A DNA stretch of 64,000 nucleotides from positions 62,001 to 126,000 of the forward strand of contig CASFTM010000001.1 in the NCBI GenBank assembly GCA_949297775.1, given 5' to 3'. Positions 10,950-19,938 of the stretch are shown in pieces. The notes under the pieces were generated by a model. It made no database searches and was not told the DNA's origin. It worked only from the letters and a program-made list of their open reading frames with translations. Within the stretch, counting starts at the first letter, position 1; the number at the start of each line of letters is the position of its first letter. The position numbers and the translations under genes are program-made. Source of the DNA: an uncultured bacterium. GTDB lineage: Bacteria > Elusimicrobiota > Elusimicrobia > Elusimicrobiales > Elusimicrobiaceae.

Positions 10950-11504
10950 ATGTACGAAGCGTTTGTACCCAAAGAGATATTCCTTACCAAAGGAATCGGC
11001 AGACACAAAGAAAAACTGGCCAGCTTTGAAGAAGCGTTGAGAGACGCCAAAATCGCCAGCTTTAACTTGGTGCCTGTTTCCAGCATTTTCCCTCCCGGCT
11101 GCAAAACCGTGCCGATATCAAAAGGTTTGCAGGAATTGCACCCGGGCCAAATTCTGCATTGCGTCATCAGCAGAAATACCAGCAACGAATACCGCCGCTT
11201 GATTTCCGCTTCCGTGGGGTTGGCTATCCCGAAAGAAGGAAAGAAAACGCACGGGTACATTTCCGAGCACCACAGCTTCGGCGAAACCGACAAACAAGCC
11301 GGCGACTACGCGGAAGACTTGGCTGCTTTGATGCTCTCCACGACGCTGGGCATTGAGTTTGACAACAATACCACTTGGGACCAGAAAGAAGAAATCTGGA
11401 AAATGAGCGGCAAAATCGTCCGCACGACCAACATCACCCAATCGGCCATCTGCGTGGAAGGCCTTTGGACCACCGTCATTGCGGCGGCGGTGTTTGTCAA
11501 ATAA
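10950..11504 (+). CDS. pdaD: Pyruvoyl-dependent arginine decarboxylase
   Basis: Converts arginine to agmatine and CO2. The 184-residue proenzyme belongs to the pyruvoyl type, which self-cleaves at a Ser pair; the motif NLVPVSSIFPPGC places it at Ser44/Ser45, so Ser45 becomes the pyruvoyl group of the alpha chain. The conserved GLAIP and EHHSFGET blocks and the C-terminal helix fit the archaeal/chlamydial-type enzyme. It is followed after 13 bases by agmatinase, giving arginine to putrescine in two steps. Confidence 0.93.
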   Translation: MYEAFVPKEIFLTKGIGRHKEKLASFEEALRDAKIASFNLVPVSSIFPPGCKTVPISKGLQELHPGQILHCVISRNTSNEYRRLISASVGLAIPKEGKKTHGYISEHHSFGETDKQAGDYAEDLAALMLSTTLGIEFDNNTTWDQKEEIWKMSGKIVRTTNITQSAICVEGLWTTVIAAAVFVK

Positions 11505-11517
11505 CTCCGGTATCATT

Positions 11518-12402
11518 GTGAGCGATAACGTACAAACCGATAAGTTTATGGGGCTAGAGAGCAAATACAGCTCTCTGCCCCTTTGTAAATTCGTGGTAGT
11601 GCCCGTTCCGTTTGAAAAAACGGTTTGCTACGGGCACGGTACCGCCAAAGGCCCCGCCGCCGTGATTGAAGCCTCCACCCAGATTGAACTTTGGGACGAA
11701 GAAACCAAAACCGAAACCTGGAAGCTGGGCATCAACACGCAGCCTGCCGTCAACTGCAAAGGGTCCACCAACACGGTTTTTAAGAACATTGATAAAACCG
11801 TGCGCAACCTGATGCAATATAAAGCCATTCCGTTTTATATTGGCGGAGAGCACACCGTCACGCAGGCGTTGGCACAGCCTTATATTGAAAAATACAAGAA
11901 CCTAAGCATTTTGCACTTTGACGCCCACGCCGATTTGCGCGAAACCTTTGAAGGTACGCCCAAAAGCCACGCGTGCGCGCTGTACCCGGCTTCCCGCCAG
12001 GTACCTGTGGTGCAAGTGGGCATCCGCAGTGTAGCCAGCGAAGAAAAGCAATACTGCAACGCCGGCAAAGTTACCACGTTTTTAATGCACGAACACCGGG
12101 ATATTAAAAAACTGATCCCACAGGTGCTTAAAAAACTGACGGATACGGTGTATATCACCATTGACGTGGACGGCTTTGATCCGTCCGTCATCCCGGCAAC
12201 TGGCACGCCGCAGCCCGGCGGTTTTATGTGGTATGAAGCGCTGGACTTGTTCCGCGAAGTCATTAAACACAAAAACATCGTGGCGGTGGACGTGGTGGAA
12301 GCCTGCCAGCGCAAAGCCGATACCATTACCGAGTTTAACGTGTCCAAGTTAATCTACCGGCTGATGGGGTATCTGGCCTTGAAAAACCAAAAGAAAAAAT
12401 AA
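11518..12402 (+). CDS. speB: Agmatinase (arginase/ureohydrolase family)
   Basis: Hydrolyses agmatine to putrescine and urea. The manganese-binding motifs are present: GGEH, HFDAHADLR and DVDGFDPS. GTG at 11518 is chosen because it gives an N-terminus with FMGLESKYS, an opening conserved in agmatinases (FLGLEEEYS type) that the ATG at 11548 would remove; the ribosome site is weak either way. About 294 residues, normal for the family. It directly follows the arginine decarboxylase and ends at two consecutive terminators. Confidence 0.93.
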   Translation: MSDNVQTDKFMGLESKYSSLPLCKFVVVPVPFEKTVCYGHGTAKGPAAVIEASTQIELWDEETKTETWKLGINTQPAVNCKGSTNTVFKNIDKTVRNLMQYKAIPFYIGGEHTVTQALAQPYIEKYKNLSILHFDAHADLRETFEGTPKSHACALYPASRQVPVVQVGIRSVASEEKQYCNAGKVTTFLMHEHRDIKKLIPQVLKKLTDTVYITIDVDGFDPSVIPATGTPQPGGFMWYEALDLFREVIKHKNIVAVDVVEACQRKADTITEFNVSKLIYRLMGYLALKNQKKK

Positions 12403-12409
12403 CTTTTCA

Positions 12410-12434
12410 CCCGCTCCTAAGGAGCGGGTTTTTT
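12410..12434 (+). terminator. Intrinsic terminator after agmatinase
   Basis: An 8-bp perfect stem (CCCGCTCC at 12410-12417, GGAGCGGG at 12421-12428) with a three-base loop is followed by six T. Confidence 0.9.
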
Positions 12435-12462
12435 ACAGGATTTTATCCTGCCGCTAATTCCG

Positions 12463-12496
12463 CCCGCTCCGGCCTCGTACCCGGGGCGGGTTTTTT
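12463..12496 (+). terminator. Second tandem intrinsic terminator
   Basis: A 10-bp stem with one G-T pair (12463-12472 with 12481-12490) is followed by six T. It backs up the terminator 29 bases upstream; a small CAGGAT/ATCCTG hairpin lies between them (12436-12450). Confidence 0.75.
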
Positions 12497-12501
12497 GCCG
12501 T

Positions 12502-12532
12502 AAAAAACCCCGCGCCAAACTGCGGCGCGGGG
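12502..12532 (-). terminator. Intrinsic terminator of the barrel-protein gene
   Basis: A 9-bp perfect stem (CCCCGCGCC at 12508-12516, GGCGCGGGG at 12524-12532) is preceded by six A, which read as T on the minus strand. It lies 33 bases past the stop of the gene at 12566. Confidence 0.85.
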
Positions 12533-12565
12533 CTTATAGAACGGATGCTAATACCGTTTGTTTAG

Positions 12566-13282
12566 TTAAAAACGATACCCCAGCTTGAACAACAAGGCAA
12601 AATAGCTCAGGTTTTCTTTGCCGTATTCATTGGAGAATTTACCGTAATCAAACGTAAACGCTTGGTAGCGGCCTTCCACTCCCCAAATCCAGTTTTCATT
12701 AAACGTACCTTCCAGCCCTAAACCCACATAATAGGCAAAGGAAGTGGTGCGTTTGCTGGCGGAAGAGCTGTCCCGGTCTAAAAGGCCTCCGATCCTTTCG
12801 GCATAGCTGTAATCAAAGGTAGCTTTAGACGAGGCAATACCTAATCCTAACGGGATATAAAAGCGGGTTTTGGCTTGCGGGTTGAAGGTGTAACGACCGG
12901 CTACCATAAAATTCTGTACGTTCATTTTGCTGTTAATTTCATCTTCTCCCCAATTATCAATATCTAAAAAATACTCTCTTTCATATTCGGCATCGCCAAA
13001 ATTGTTCCCGTTGTATTCGGCACCGACAGCAAAATGAGGTGTAAGGGCATACATATACTGCGCTCCATAAGAACCTGCCCCATCACCCCAGTCCAATACG
13101 GAATTGCCTACGGAATCCCCAGTAATGGATTCAGAGCGTACACCAGAATCCTGCAGCGGGGCCGCTCCGCCCAAGAAAACGGAAACCATTTGATCCCCTT
13201 TTTCAATTCCCTGGGCCGAAACGGCCACAGGCCATGCACACAACATACTTAAAAGTACTGCCAGCAACGTTAGTTTTTTCAT
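12566..13282 (-). CDS. Outer-membrane beta-barrel protein
   Basis: A 238-residue exported protein with a signal peptide cut after SAQ. The mature part has alternating hydrophobic/polar strands with aromatic girdles and ends in GYRF, with the C-terminal Phe that targets barrels to the BAM complex. The pattern (FAVGAEYNG, GRYTFNPQAKTRFYIPLGLG, GLEGTFNENWIWGVEGRY) is shared with the protein at 17500, so the two are paralogues of an 8-strand OmpA/OmpW-like barrel. Cargo or ligand unknown. Monocistronic with its own terminator. Confidence 0.8.
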   Translation of the reverse strand: MKKLTLLAVLLSMLCAWPVAVSAQGIEKGDQMVSVFLGGAAPLQDSGVRSESITGDSVGNSVLDWGDGAGSYGAQYMYALTPHFAVGAEYNGNNFGDAEYEREYFLDIDNWGEDEINSKMNVQNFMVAGRYTFNPQAKTRFYIPLGLGIASSKATFDYSYAERIGGLLDRDSSSASKRTTSFAYYVGLGLEGTFNENWIWGVEGRYQAFTFDYGKFSNEYGKENLSYFALLFKLGYRF

Positions 13283-13341
13283 TTTTCCTCCTAAGGAAAT
13301 GTTTTGAATATATTACTACTTTTTGTTTGTTTTGCAAAATA

Positions 13342-13372
13342 AAGCCGTCCATATATAACTGGACGGCTTTTA
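13342..13372 (-). terminator. Intrinsic terminator after TPR gene
   Basis: An 11-bp perfect stem (AAAGCCGTCCA at 13342-13352, TGGACGGCTTT at 13361-13371) lies just past the stop of the gene ending at 13381. Its T-run on the minus strand is short and part of the stem. Confidence 0.65.
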
Positions 13373-13380
13373 GGCAAATA

Positions 13381-14580
13381 TTATCCCTGCGGCGGCAGCG
13401 GCCCCACATCCCCTCCGGACGGCGCCGTATAGGGAGCTTTCAAGAGCGTTTCTGCCGCAGCGTCAAACCCCCATTTGTCATCAAAGGACAATACATATTT
13501 GTATTGTTTGATCGCCTTTTCGCGCTCGCCCAACACATCATACACTTGCCCTAAACGCAGTTCGTTCCACACGCCCCAGCGGCTGGGGTCTTGATGTTGG
13601 ATGGCTTCGCGCCCTTCCTCAAACAAGGCACGCGCCTGTTCCCAGTTTCCTTGGGCCATTTGCACGGTGCCCAGGGCCGTATATGCGCGGGAAAGATAGA
13701 TGTCTTTATAGAAAGGGTCTTTGCCAATGAGTTTTAAAAACTGCCGGGCTTGGGAAGAAACTTGGTCGTAATGGCCCGTTTCGTACAAGCAGATAATTTC
13801 CACATAATGCATCAGCGGATTTTTGGGATATTTGGCGCGCAGCTGGCGGATATACTCCAGCGATTTTTGCGGGTCGTAGTACTTATTGCCGCGTGTATTT
13901 TGGATTTCAATTAAGATAAGCTTGGAGCTGTCTCCGGTAAAATGCGCTTTTTCGCGTGACAAATTCAGCTGTTGGACGCCTTCGTCCGGGTCGCCTTTAA
14001 TGGCCACGATTTTGGCCAAAATTTTAATGACGGACGGCAACGTGCCGGCGTAATACTGGTAAATACCCAGGCCGAAATAAGCGTCGTAATATGTAGGGTC
14101 CAATTCCAACGATTTTTCCAAGCTCTTAATGGCTTTGCGGCCCGAAAAATACGCCGTGATCCAGCTGCGGTTGCGCATCGTAAACATCGCGCGCAGCCCA
14201 TACAGCGCGCCGATGCCCATATAGGCGTTGGGATCGTCGGGATTTTTTTTCATCCAGCGTTTGATGCCGGCAATAGAATCATCCAGAATTTTTTCAAACA
14301 CTTTGCGCTGGCGGTTGTCACTGAGTTCGTATTCGTACTCGTAGCGGCTCCAGGCAATCATCGCGTTGCCAAAGTGAGCAAACGGATGGTCCGGATAATG
14401 TTCAAAAACCCATTCAATGTTTTTTTGGGCGGTATCAAAATCCAGGCTGTACACGCCGTTAATGCCTTCGGTGGCATGCTGCATAACATCCGGCGGCAGC
14501 GTCAGCTCGGCGGAAGCCGGCATCACCGCCGCCCCCAGCGCCAGCCAGCACGCGGCGGCTAAACGAAGCAGGCGTTTCAT
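13381..14580 (-). CDS. Exported TPR-repeat protein
   Basis: A 399-residue protein with a signal peptide (cleavage near PASA-E). Helical TPR-like repeats recur through the chain, for example AQKNIEWVFEHYPDHPFAHFGNA, SLELDPTYYDAYFGLGIYQY and QARALFEEG. A periplasmic scaffold or assembly role is inferred, nothing more specific. Its start overlaps the serS stop in a TAATG arrangement, so it is translationally coupled to serS, an odd partner that probably reflects only operon position. Confidence 0.75.
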   Translation of the reverse strand: MKRLLRLAAACWLALGAAVMPASAELTLPPDVMQHATEGINGVYSLDFDTAQKNIEWVFEHYPDHPFAHFGNAMIAWSRYEYEYELSDNRQRKVFEKILDDSIAGIKRWMKKNPDDPNAYMGIGALYGLRAMFTMRNRSWITAYFSGRKAIKSLEKSLELDPTYYDAYFGLGIYQYYAGTLPSVIKILAKIVAIKGDPDEGVQQLNLSREKAHFTGDSSKLILIEIQNTRGNKYYDPQKSLEYIRQLRAKYPKNPLMHYVEIICLYETGHYDQVSSQARQFLKLIGKDPFYKDIYLSRAYTALGTVQMAQGNWEQARALFEEGREAIQHQDPSRWGVWNELRLGQVYDVLGEREKAIKQYKYVLSFDDKWGFDAAAETLLKAPYTAPSGGDVGPLPPQG

Positions 14581-15869
14581 TATTTTTTGGCCTCAATTTT
14601 GTCTTTGCCAAAATACGGGCGCAACGCCGGCGGAATAATAACGGACCCGTCTGCCTGTTGGAAGTTTTCCAAAATGGCGGCAAAGGTGCGGCCTACCGCC
14701 AATCCGCTGCCATTTAAGGTGTGCACATATTCCTGTTTGCCTTGCGCGTTTTTGTAGCGCAGTCCCATGCGACGGGCCTGGAAGTCCAGGCAGTTGGAGC
14801 AGGAAGAAATCTCGCGGAAGCGGTTTTCGCTCGGCATCCATACTTCAATATCATACGTTTTAGCCGACGAAAAACCAATATCCCCGCTGCACAGCTCCAC
14901 CACGTGGTACGGAATGCCCAGCTCTTTCAAAATTTCCTGTGCGTCGGAAACCATAATTTCCAACATTTGGTAGGAATGTTCCGGTTTGGAAAGCATTACA
15001 AGTTCCACTTTGTCAAACTGGTGGTTGCGGATTAACCCGCGGGTGTCTTTTCCGTAGGTGCCCGACTCTTTACGGAAGCACGGCGAATAGGCCGTAAGTT
15101 TAATGGGCAGTTCCGCTTCCGGGATGACGCGGATGCGGTTTAAATTGGTAAGCGGAATCTCGGCGGTGGAAATTAAAAATTGCTTCGGCTCGCCCAACAG
15201 CTCGTACATATCTTCGCGGAATTTGGGCAGCTGCCCGGTGCCAATCAAAATATCTTCGTTTACAATGACCGGAGGCAACACTTCCGTATAGCCTTTTTTG
15301 GCGTGCATATCCAGCATAAACGAAATAATCGCGCGTTCCAAGCGGGCGCCGTCGCCTTTAAACAAGGCAAAACGGCTGCCAGACAAAGCGGCGGCGGCTT
15401 CAAAATCCAAAATACCCAATTTTTCGCCAATGGCTTGGTGATCCAGCGGTTTAAAATCAAATTTAGGAAGAGACGTCGTGCACGGTAAATATTCCGGGTT
15501 GTCCGCATCCGACACACCCACCGGAATATGTTCGTTGGGCATATTGGGAATGCTTAACAATAAATCGTTGATTTCTTTCTTCATCGGCTCCAGCTCGGCT
15601 TCTTTTACCGCCATTTCTTCTTTGAGCTTGCCCACTTGGGCCATTGCTTCTTTGGCGGCTTCGGCGCCTTGCTCTTTTTTAATTTTGCCGATGGATTTAG
15701 ACATCTCGTTGCGTTTGGCGCGCAGTTCTTCCACCCGGGCCAGAACGGTTTTATAAGCACTGTATTTTTCCAACACGCCGTCTATCTGGGCGGCCAATTC
15801 AGGTTTGCGTAAAGAAAGTCTTTTTTTGACTTCTTCCGGATTTGCAACAATATATTTAATGTCTAACAT
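14580..15869 (-). CDS. serS: Seryl-tRNA synthetase
   Basis: Charges tRNA-Ser. The 429-residue class II synthetase starts MLDIKYIVANPEEVK and has the long N-terminal coiled-coil arm (residues about 30-105) that grips the tRNA variable arm. The catalytic domain shows motif 2 (CFRKESGTYGKDTRGLIRNHQF) and motif 3 (LNGSGLAVGRTFAAILEN). It is third in a minus-strand operon: CsgG-like lipoprotein, small membrane protein, serS, TPR protein. Confidence 0.98.
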   Translation of the reverse strand: MLDIKYIVANPEEVKKRLSLRKPELAAQIDGVLEKYSAYKTVLARVEELRAKRNEMSKSIGKIKKEQGAEAAKEAMAQVGKLKEEMAVKEAELEPMKKEINDLLLSIPNMPNEHIPVGVSDADNPEYLPCTTSLPKFDFKPLDHQAIGEKLGILDFEAAAALSGSRFALFKGDGARLERAIISFMLDMHAKKGYTEVLPPVIVNEDILIGTGQLPKFREDMYELLGEPKQFLISTAEIPLTNLNRIRVIPEAELPIKLTAYSPCFRKESGTYGKDTRGLIRNHQFDKVELVMLSKPEHSYQMLEIMVSDAQEILKELGIPYHVVELCSGDIGFSSAKTYDIEVWMPSENRFREISSCSNCLDFQARRMGLRYKNAQGKQEYVHTLNGSGLAVGRTFAAILENFQQADGSVIIPPALRPYFGKDKIEAKK

Positions 15870-15880
15870 AGAAACCTCGG

Positions 15881-16129
15881 TTAATTATTTTCTAAATCAA
15901 TTAAATATGGCTCGGGGAACAAATGCCGGTACGGTTTAAAGGTAGCTACCGCATACTCCATCCCATACGACGTCAGCAGCCGCAGGCTGACCGGCGCCAC
16001 CGCGCTTTGCCCCGCTACCAGCGCGCCCACCGCTAAAGCCAGCAAAATAAAAAAGGTTTTGACCAGCACAAAAAAAGCTTTAAACAATACAGCGGCCGAT
16101 TGTTCGGCAAAGGAAGTGCGCGGATACAT
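15881..16129 (-). CDS. Small membrane protein of unknown function
   Basis: An 82-residue protein with one long hydrophobic segment (about residues 16-40, FKAFFVLVKTFFILLALAVGALVAG) between short polar ends. Its start overlaps the stop of the CsgG-like gene (TAATG), and serS follows 11 bases after it, which supports it being a translated gene. Function not recognised; coupling with a CsgG-like lipoprotein suggests an envelope partner. Confidence 0.6.
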   Translation of the reverse strand: MYPRTSFAEQSAAVLFKAFFVLVKTFFILLALAVGALVAGQSAVAPVSLRLLTSYGMEYAVATFKPYRHLFPEPYLIDLENN

Positions 16130-16809
16130 TATTTCTGTTCCTGTAATTTAGCCAATTCTTTGGTAAAACTTTTCACTAATGTGCGGGCAATATAATTGGC
16201 GGCCGAAAGCGCATTGGAAGAAGAATCCTCATACGAACCAATCCAAATAATCTCAGCCGTTTCCACATCCACCAATTTGGCAATAATACCTACTTTTGCA
16301 TTAATCGTGTATTCTTCCGGGCGGACGTCGGTATAATGGTGGTATTCCGTCCCTACTTGGCGTGAATAGGCTACAAAAGTACCATCTGGCAATTGCATTA
16401 CATCTTGGGAATAAACCGGCTCCGATTTAGTATGTTGGGTGGAAGTAAGCCGTAATTCGGTGCGGGCCGGAGAATAAGAACTGACTTCGCCAATCAACAG
16501 GGCGTCCACCCCTAAAATCCGCCCGATTTGACGGGTGGTCGCCGGAGACAAATAGCCCGAAACCGATAAATTATGTTCCTTCAGCACGCTTTCCAGCTGG
16601 GCGCGTTCCACCACCTGGTAGCCGGCTTCAATGAGATATTTGGCAAACAGGTTTTCCACCCCTTGCAGTTCCGTCCACGGGTTGGAAAAACTCATCACAC
16701 CAATGCGTTTCATCTGGTTAAAGTTATAGGTCTTGCTAATTACCGTGTGGGGAGTACACCCCAACAGGCCCAATAATCCTATACAAGCCAAAGCGATAAA
16801 TTTTCTCAT
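16129..16809 (-). CDS. CsgG-like lipoprotein
   Basis: A 226-residue lipoprotein with lipobox LLGC (Cys18). The body resembles the CsgG/FlgT/LpoB-type fold: MKRIGVMSF, GYQVVERAQLESVLKEH, TRQIGRILGVDALLIGEV and a C-terminal VDVETAEIIWIGSYED. CsgG itself is the curli secretion pore; many relatives are periplasmic lipoproteins of unknown role. No curli genes are nearby, so the label describes the fold only. It heads the operon with the small membrane protein and serS. Confidence 0.75.
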   Translation of the reverse strand: MRKFIALACIGLLGLLGCTPHTVISKTYNFNQMKRIGVMSFSNPWTELQGVENLFAKYLIEAGYQVVERAQLESVLKEHNLSVSGYLSPATTRQIGRILGVDALLIGEVSSYSPARTELRLTSTQHTKSEPVYSQDVMQLPDGTFVAYSRQVGTEYHHYTDVRPEEYTINAKVGIIAKLVDVETAEIIWIGSYEDSSSNALSAANYIARTLVKSFTKELAKLQEQK

Positions 16810-16854
16810 AGAGTCATTATATAATTTTTCAATATAAAGTATAATAAAAGAGCT

Positions 16855-17457
16855 ATGACTGCACCACTGTTACAACCGCTTTTTATCCAAAAAGCCAAAC
16901 AAATCAAACTCTTGCTAACGGACGTGGACGGCGTAATGACCAACGGTACGCTTAGCTTTTTTACCGATGCGCAAGGCGTCACGCGCGAAATAAAAAATTT
17001 TGAATCCTTAGACGGGATGGGCCTCTTGTACCTGGCTTACTGCGGACTGCAAACAGGTATTGTATCCAAAGGGGCCAGCAATACGCTGGAGTTTTGGGCC
17101 AAAGAATTGGGCATGAAATTTTTGTTTTATAATACCTCGGTTAAACACCATGTATTGGATTTTTTACAAAACAAATACAGTATCCGCCCGGAAGAAATCG
17201 CTTTTATCGGGGATGATTTAATTGACTTGGGGCTCCTGCAACGCGTAGGCCTGCCGCTGGCAGTAGCCAATAGCGTCCCCGAAGCCAAACAAATTGCACT
17301 GTATACTTCCCCCCGCCACGGCGGAGAAGCGGCGGTGCGGGATATCGCCGAGCAGATTTTGCGCATCCGCGGGCAGTGGGACCAAGTGGTGGCGGACAAC
17401 GCATCAGGCGTTTTCCGAAACCCCCAAAATGAACTTTGTATTGTAAAAGGATTGTAA
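16855..17457 (+). CDS. kdsC: KdsC-like 3-deoxy-D-manno-octulosonate 8-phosphate phosphatase
   Basis: Removes phosphate from Kdo-8-phosphate, giving Kdo for the lipopolysaccharide core. The 200-residue HAD phosphatase has motif I LLTDVDGVMTNG (Asp nucleophile and acid/base), a small alpha/beta insertion typical of KdsC tetramers, motif III Lys (SVKHHVLDFL) and motif IV GDDLIDLGLL. The RHGGEAAVRD segment is the KdsC tail motif. Supports a Gram-negative envelope; no other kds gene is in view. Confidence 0.88.
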   Translation: MTAPLLQPLFIQKAKQIKLLLTDVDGVMTNGTLSFFTDAQGVTREIKNFESLDGMGLLYLAYCGLQTGIVSKGASNTLEFWAKELGMKFLFYNTSVKHHVLDFLQNKYSIRPEEIAFIGDDLIDLGLLQRVGLPLAVANSVPEAKQIALYTSPRHGGEAAVRDIAEQILRIRGQWDQVVADNASGVFRNPQNELCIVKGL

Positions 17458-17499
17458 AATTCTTACAATATATTTAATCTTTAGCACGAAAGGAGCCTT

Positions 17500-18135
17500 A
17501 TGAAAAAATTACTTTTGCTGTGCGCGTTGTTCTTGTCCATCCCTGCCGCCGCGCAGGAATATTATGGACTTCAGGAATACGGTCTGCGCAAAAACACCAC
17601 CCGTATTGAATTTTACGGCGGTATGGTCTTGCCGCAGGACGATTGGACCCATAACAACCAACCGGTAGATTTAGGCGGTACCGGCTGGACGGCTGGTTTG
17701 GGGTTTGTGCGCAACATCTCCCCGGTGTTTGCCGTAGGGTTGGATGGCAACTATGCCCAATTGGGCGACGGAGACACCTTTACCTCCGGAGGACAAGAAG
17801 CTTACTACCGCACCGGCATTGCTACCGGGTTAGTGACCGGACGCATTAATTTCTTCCCGCGCGAATCCACCCGCCTGTATGTGCCGTTTGGGGTAGGCGT
17901 GGGGCATATGTTCGCCCGCCAGAAAAACGATGACGGTTCCCACGTAACCACCGACAGCACCGACTTGGCGTGGATGTTGGGTTTAGGGTTGGAATTTGAT
18001 ATTGACGAAACCGTCATTTTTGGTGTGGAAGGCCGCTATAATTTGATTGAAGCCGACGGCGAATTCAAAGACGCCTTTGGGCAAAGCCGCTTCCATTACT
18101 TATCCGTAATGTTAAAATTCGGAGCGCGTTTTTAA
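17500..18135 (+). CDS. Outer-membrane beta-barrel protein
   Basis: A 211-residue exported protein with a signal peptide cut near AAAQ. Amphipathic strands end in LMLKFGARF-like sequence with a C-terminal Phe, typical of outer-membrane barrels. Shared strand motifs (FAVGLDGNY, FFPRESTRLYVPFGVGVG, GLGLEFDIDETVIFGVEGRY) make it a paralogue of the barrel at 12566. It has a clear AGGAG ribosome site and its own terminator; substrate unknown. Confidence 0.8.
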   Translation: MKKLLLLCALFLSIPAAAQEYYGLQEYGLRKNTTRIEFYGGMVLPQDDWTHNNQPVDLGGTGWTAGLGFVRNISPVFAVGLDGNYAQLGDGDTFTSGGQEAYYRTGIATGLVTGRINFFPRESTRLYVPFGVGVGHMFARQKNDDGSHVTTDSTDLAWMLGLGLEFDIDETVIFGVEGRYNLIEADGEFKDAFGQSRFHYLSVMLKFGARF

Positions 18136-18152
18136 CCGCTGTATTTTCCAAA

Positions 18153-18186
18153 ACCCACCGCTTGGCAACAGGCGGCGGGTTTTTTT
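18153..18186 (+). terminator. Intrinsic terminator after barrel gene
   Basis: A G+C-rich stem (ACCC-A-CCGC at 18153-18161 with GCGG-C-GGGT at 18172-18180) is followed by seven T. Confidence 0.8.
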
Positions 18187-18237
18187 ATAACCTAAAATAC
18201 CCCTTTGACAAACTTTCCAAAAAGGATTTAATAAAGT

Positions 18238-19290
18238 ATGGAACAACAACTTTCTGCAACTGCAATGACGCTGCTTTCGTTAATTGTACTGGCAGCCCTG
18301 ACTCTGCCGTTTTTAATCCACAAAGTGGAAGAAGAACTGGAAATCTTCCTCTTGGTGTGCGGCCTGTGCGCCGTGACCATTTCCGGCGCGTGGCACGGAC
18401 ACCTGGTAGCGGAAGCGCTAAAAGAACCTATCGCCATTACCCTTGCCGTATTGGTGCTGGGCGTGTTGTTTAAACGCTTTGGGCATTGGACCGCTCACGC
18501 CGTGCACGCCGTGGAAACCAAGACAGGCCCCAAAACACTTTTGTTTTTGACGGTATTCTTGATTGGCCTGTTCTCCAGTGTGCTGACCGCTATCATCGCG
18601 GCTTTAATCACGGCGGAAATTATCAAACTGCTGGACATGCCTGCCGCCGCTAAAACGCGCCTGGCGGTATATGCGTGTTTTGCCATCGGATTTGGCGCTA
18701 TTTTAACGCCGATTGGAGAGCCGCTTTCCACCATTGTCATCGCTAAATTAAAAGGCGAACCGTACCAGGCGGATTTCTTCTTTTTAACCCGTCTGATGGG
18801 CGTGTGGATTCTGCCGGCCTTGGTACTGTTTGGCGCGCTGGCCGCCCGGCTGGGCTCCCGGCCCCTCACGGCCAAACCCGAAGGAAAAGCCGAAACCGAG
18901 CCCTACAAGCAAATTTGGCTGCGGGCCGGGAAAGTATATATGTTTGTGGCGGCGCTTATTCTGCTGGGCGAAGGGCTGAAGCCGTTAGCCGCCCGCACCA
19001 TTACGCATTTGTCCAAATACGCGTTGTATTGGATTAATTCGCTGTCCGCCGTGCTGGATAACGCCACCCTGGCCAGTATTGAAATTATGCCTTCGCTGCC
19101 CAAAGAAACGTTGGTGTTTTTGCTGGCGTCGCTTATTTTGGCGGGCGGGTTATTAATTCCGGGGAATATTCCCAATATTATCTGTGCGGCCAAACTGGGC
19201 ATCAAAAGCCGCGAATGGGCGCGCGAAGCCCTGCCGATAGGATTGGCCTTAATGGTGGTTTACTTTATCTTGCTGTCTATTGTATTATAG
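18238..19290 (+). CDS. DUF1646 multi-pass membrane protein, putative cation transporter
   Basis: A 350-residue integral membrane protein with about ten hydrophobic segments. It resembles DUF1646, placed in the ion-transporter superfamily with NhaD/ArsB-type carriers: a conserved AIGFGAILTPIGEPLSTIV loop and a second re-entrant-like NATLASIEIMP segment, with LLIPGNIPNIICA near the end, give an inverted-repeat layout. Substrate is unproven; sodium or another cation is likely. Followed after four bases by mgtC-like gene. Confidence 0.75.
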   Translation: MEQQLSATAMTLLSLIVLAALTLPFLIHKVEEELEIFLLVCGLCAVTISGAWHGHLVAEALKEPIAITLAVLVLGVLFKRFGHWTAHAVHAVETKTGPKTLLFLTVFLIGLFSSVLTAIIAALITAEIIKLLDMPAAAKTRLAVYACFAIGFGAILTPIGEPLSTIVIAKLKGEPYQADFFFLTRLMGVWILPALVLFGALAARLGSRPLTAKPEGKAETEPYKQIWLRAGKVYMFVAALILLGEGLKPLAARTITHLSKYALYWINSLSAVLDNATLASIEIMPSLPKETLVFLLASLILAGGLLIPGNIPNIICAAKLGIKSREWAREALPIGLALMVVYFILLSIVL

Positions 19291-19294
19291 AGTT

Positions 19295-19924
19295 ATGGAC
19301 GACATCTTGATTAAAATTTTTCTCTCGTTGGTGTTGGGCGGAGCGCTGGGCTTGGAACGCCAATACCACGATAAACCGGCTGGTTTCGCCACCAACTGTT
19401 TGATTTGTTTGGGGGCCATGTTGTTTACGGTATTATCCGAATTTATGAGCGAGCAAGGCGGCGACCCGGGCCGGATTGCGGCGCAAGTAGTAACCGGTGT
19501 GGGCTTTATCGGTGCGGGATCCATCCTGCGCGACGGGAATAAAATTTCCGGCTTAACTACCGCCGCCGGCGTGTGGCTGGTGGCCGCCATCGGTATGGCG
19601 GTAGGATACGGCCAATATTTTTGGGCCTCGCTGAGCGCAGCCGCCATTTTGATTGTGCAATTAGGCGTACGCAAAACATTGACGCTGATGGAATTTGTCA
19701 AACGTTACGACACCTTTTATGTCACTTGTGAGCCCAGTTGGCAGGTGGTGAATAAAATCATCAAACAAATTGAAGCCCAGAATGTTACCATTTTAAAGCG
19801 TGAGGTTTCCAAACAGGACAACCGTTTCCACGTCAGCTTAGTGGCAACCTTCACCGGACACGATTTTCAAAATATCACCCGAGAACTGCTGGAAATGCCC
19901 GAAGTATACAGCTTGTTTAAATAA
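19295..19924 (+). CDS. MgtC/SapB family membrane protein
   Basis: A 209-residue protein with four to five transmembrane segments and the MgtC signature in the N-terminal half ([20 protein letters not shown] and [14 protein letters not shown]). The C-terminal soluble part resembles an ACT-like domain. In pathogens MgtC modulates the F-type ATP synthase and magnesium/phosphate homeostasis; in free-living relatives the role is unclear. ATG at 19295 is chosen over a TTG at 19280 inside the DUF1646 gene. Confidence 0.88.
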   Translation: MDDILIKIFLSLVLGGALGLERQYHDKPAGFATNCLICLGAMLFTVLSEFMSEQGGDPGRIAAQVVTGVGFIGAGSILRDGNKISGLTTAAGVWLVAAIGMAVGYGQYFWASLSAAAILIVQLGVRKTLTLMEFVKRYDTFYVTCEPSWQVVNKIIKQIEAQNVTILKREVSKQDNRFHVSLVATFTGHDFQNITRELLEMPEVYSLFK

Positions 19925-19938
19925 TACAGGAGCAACAC

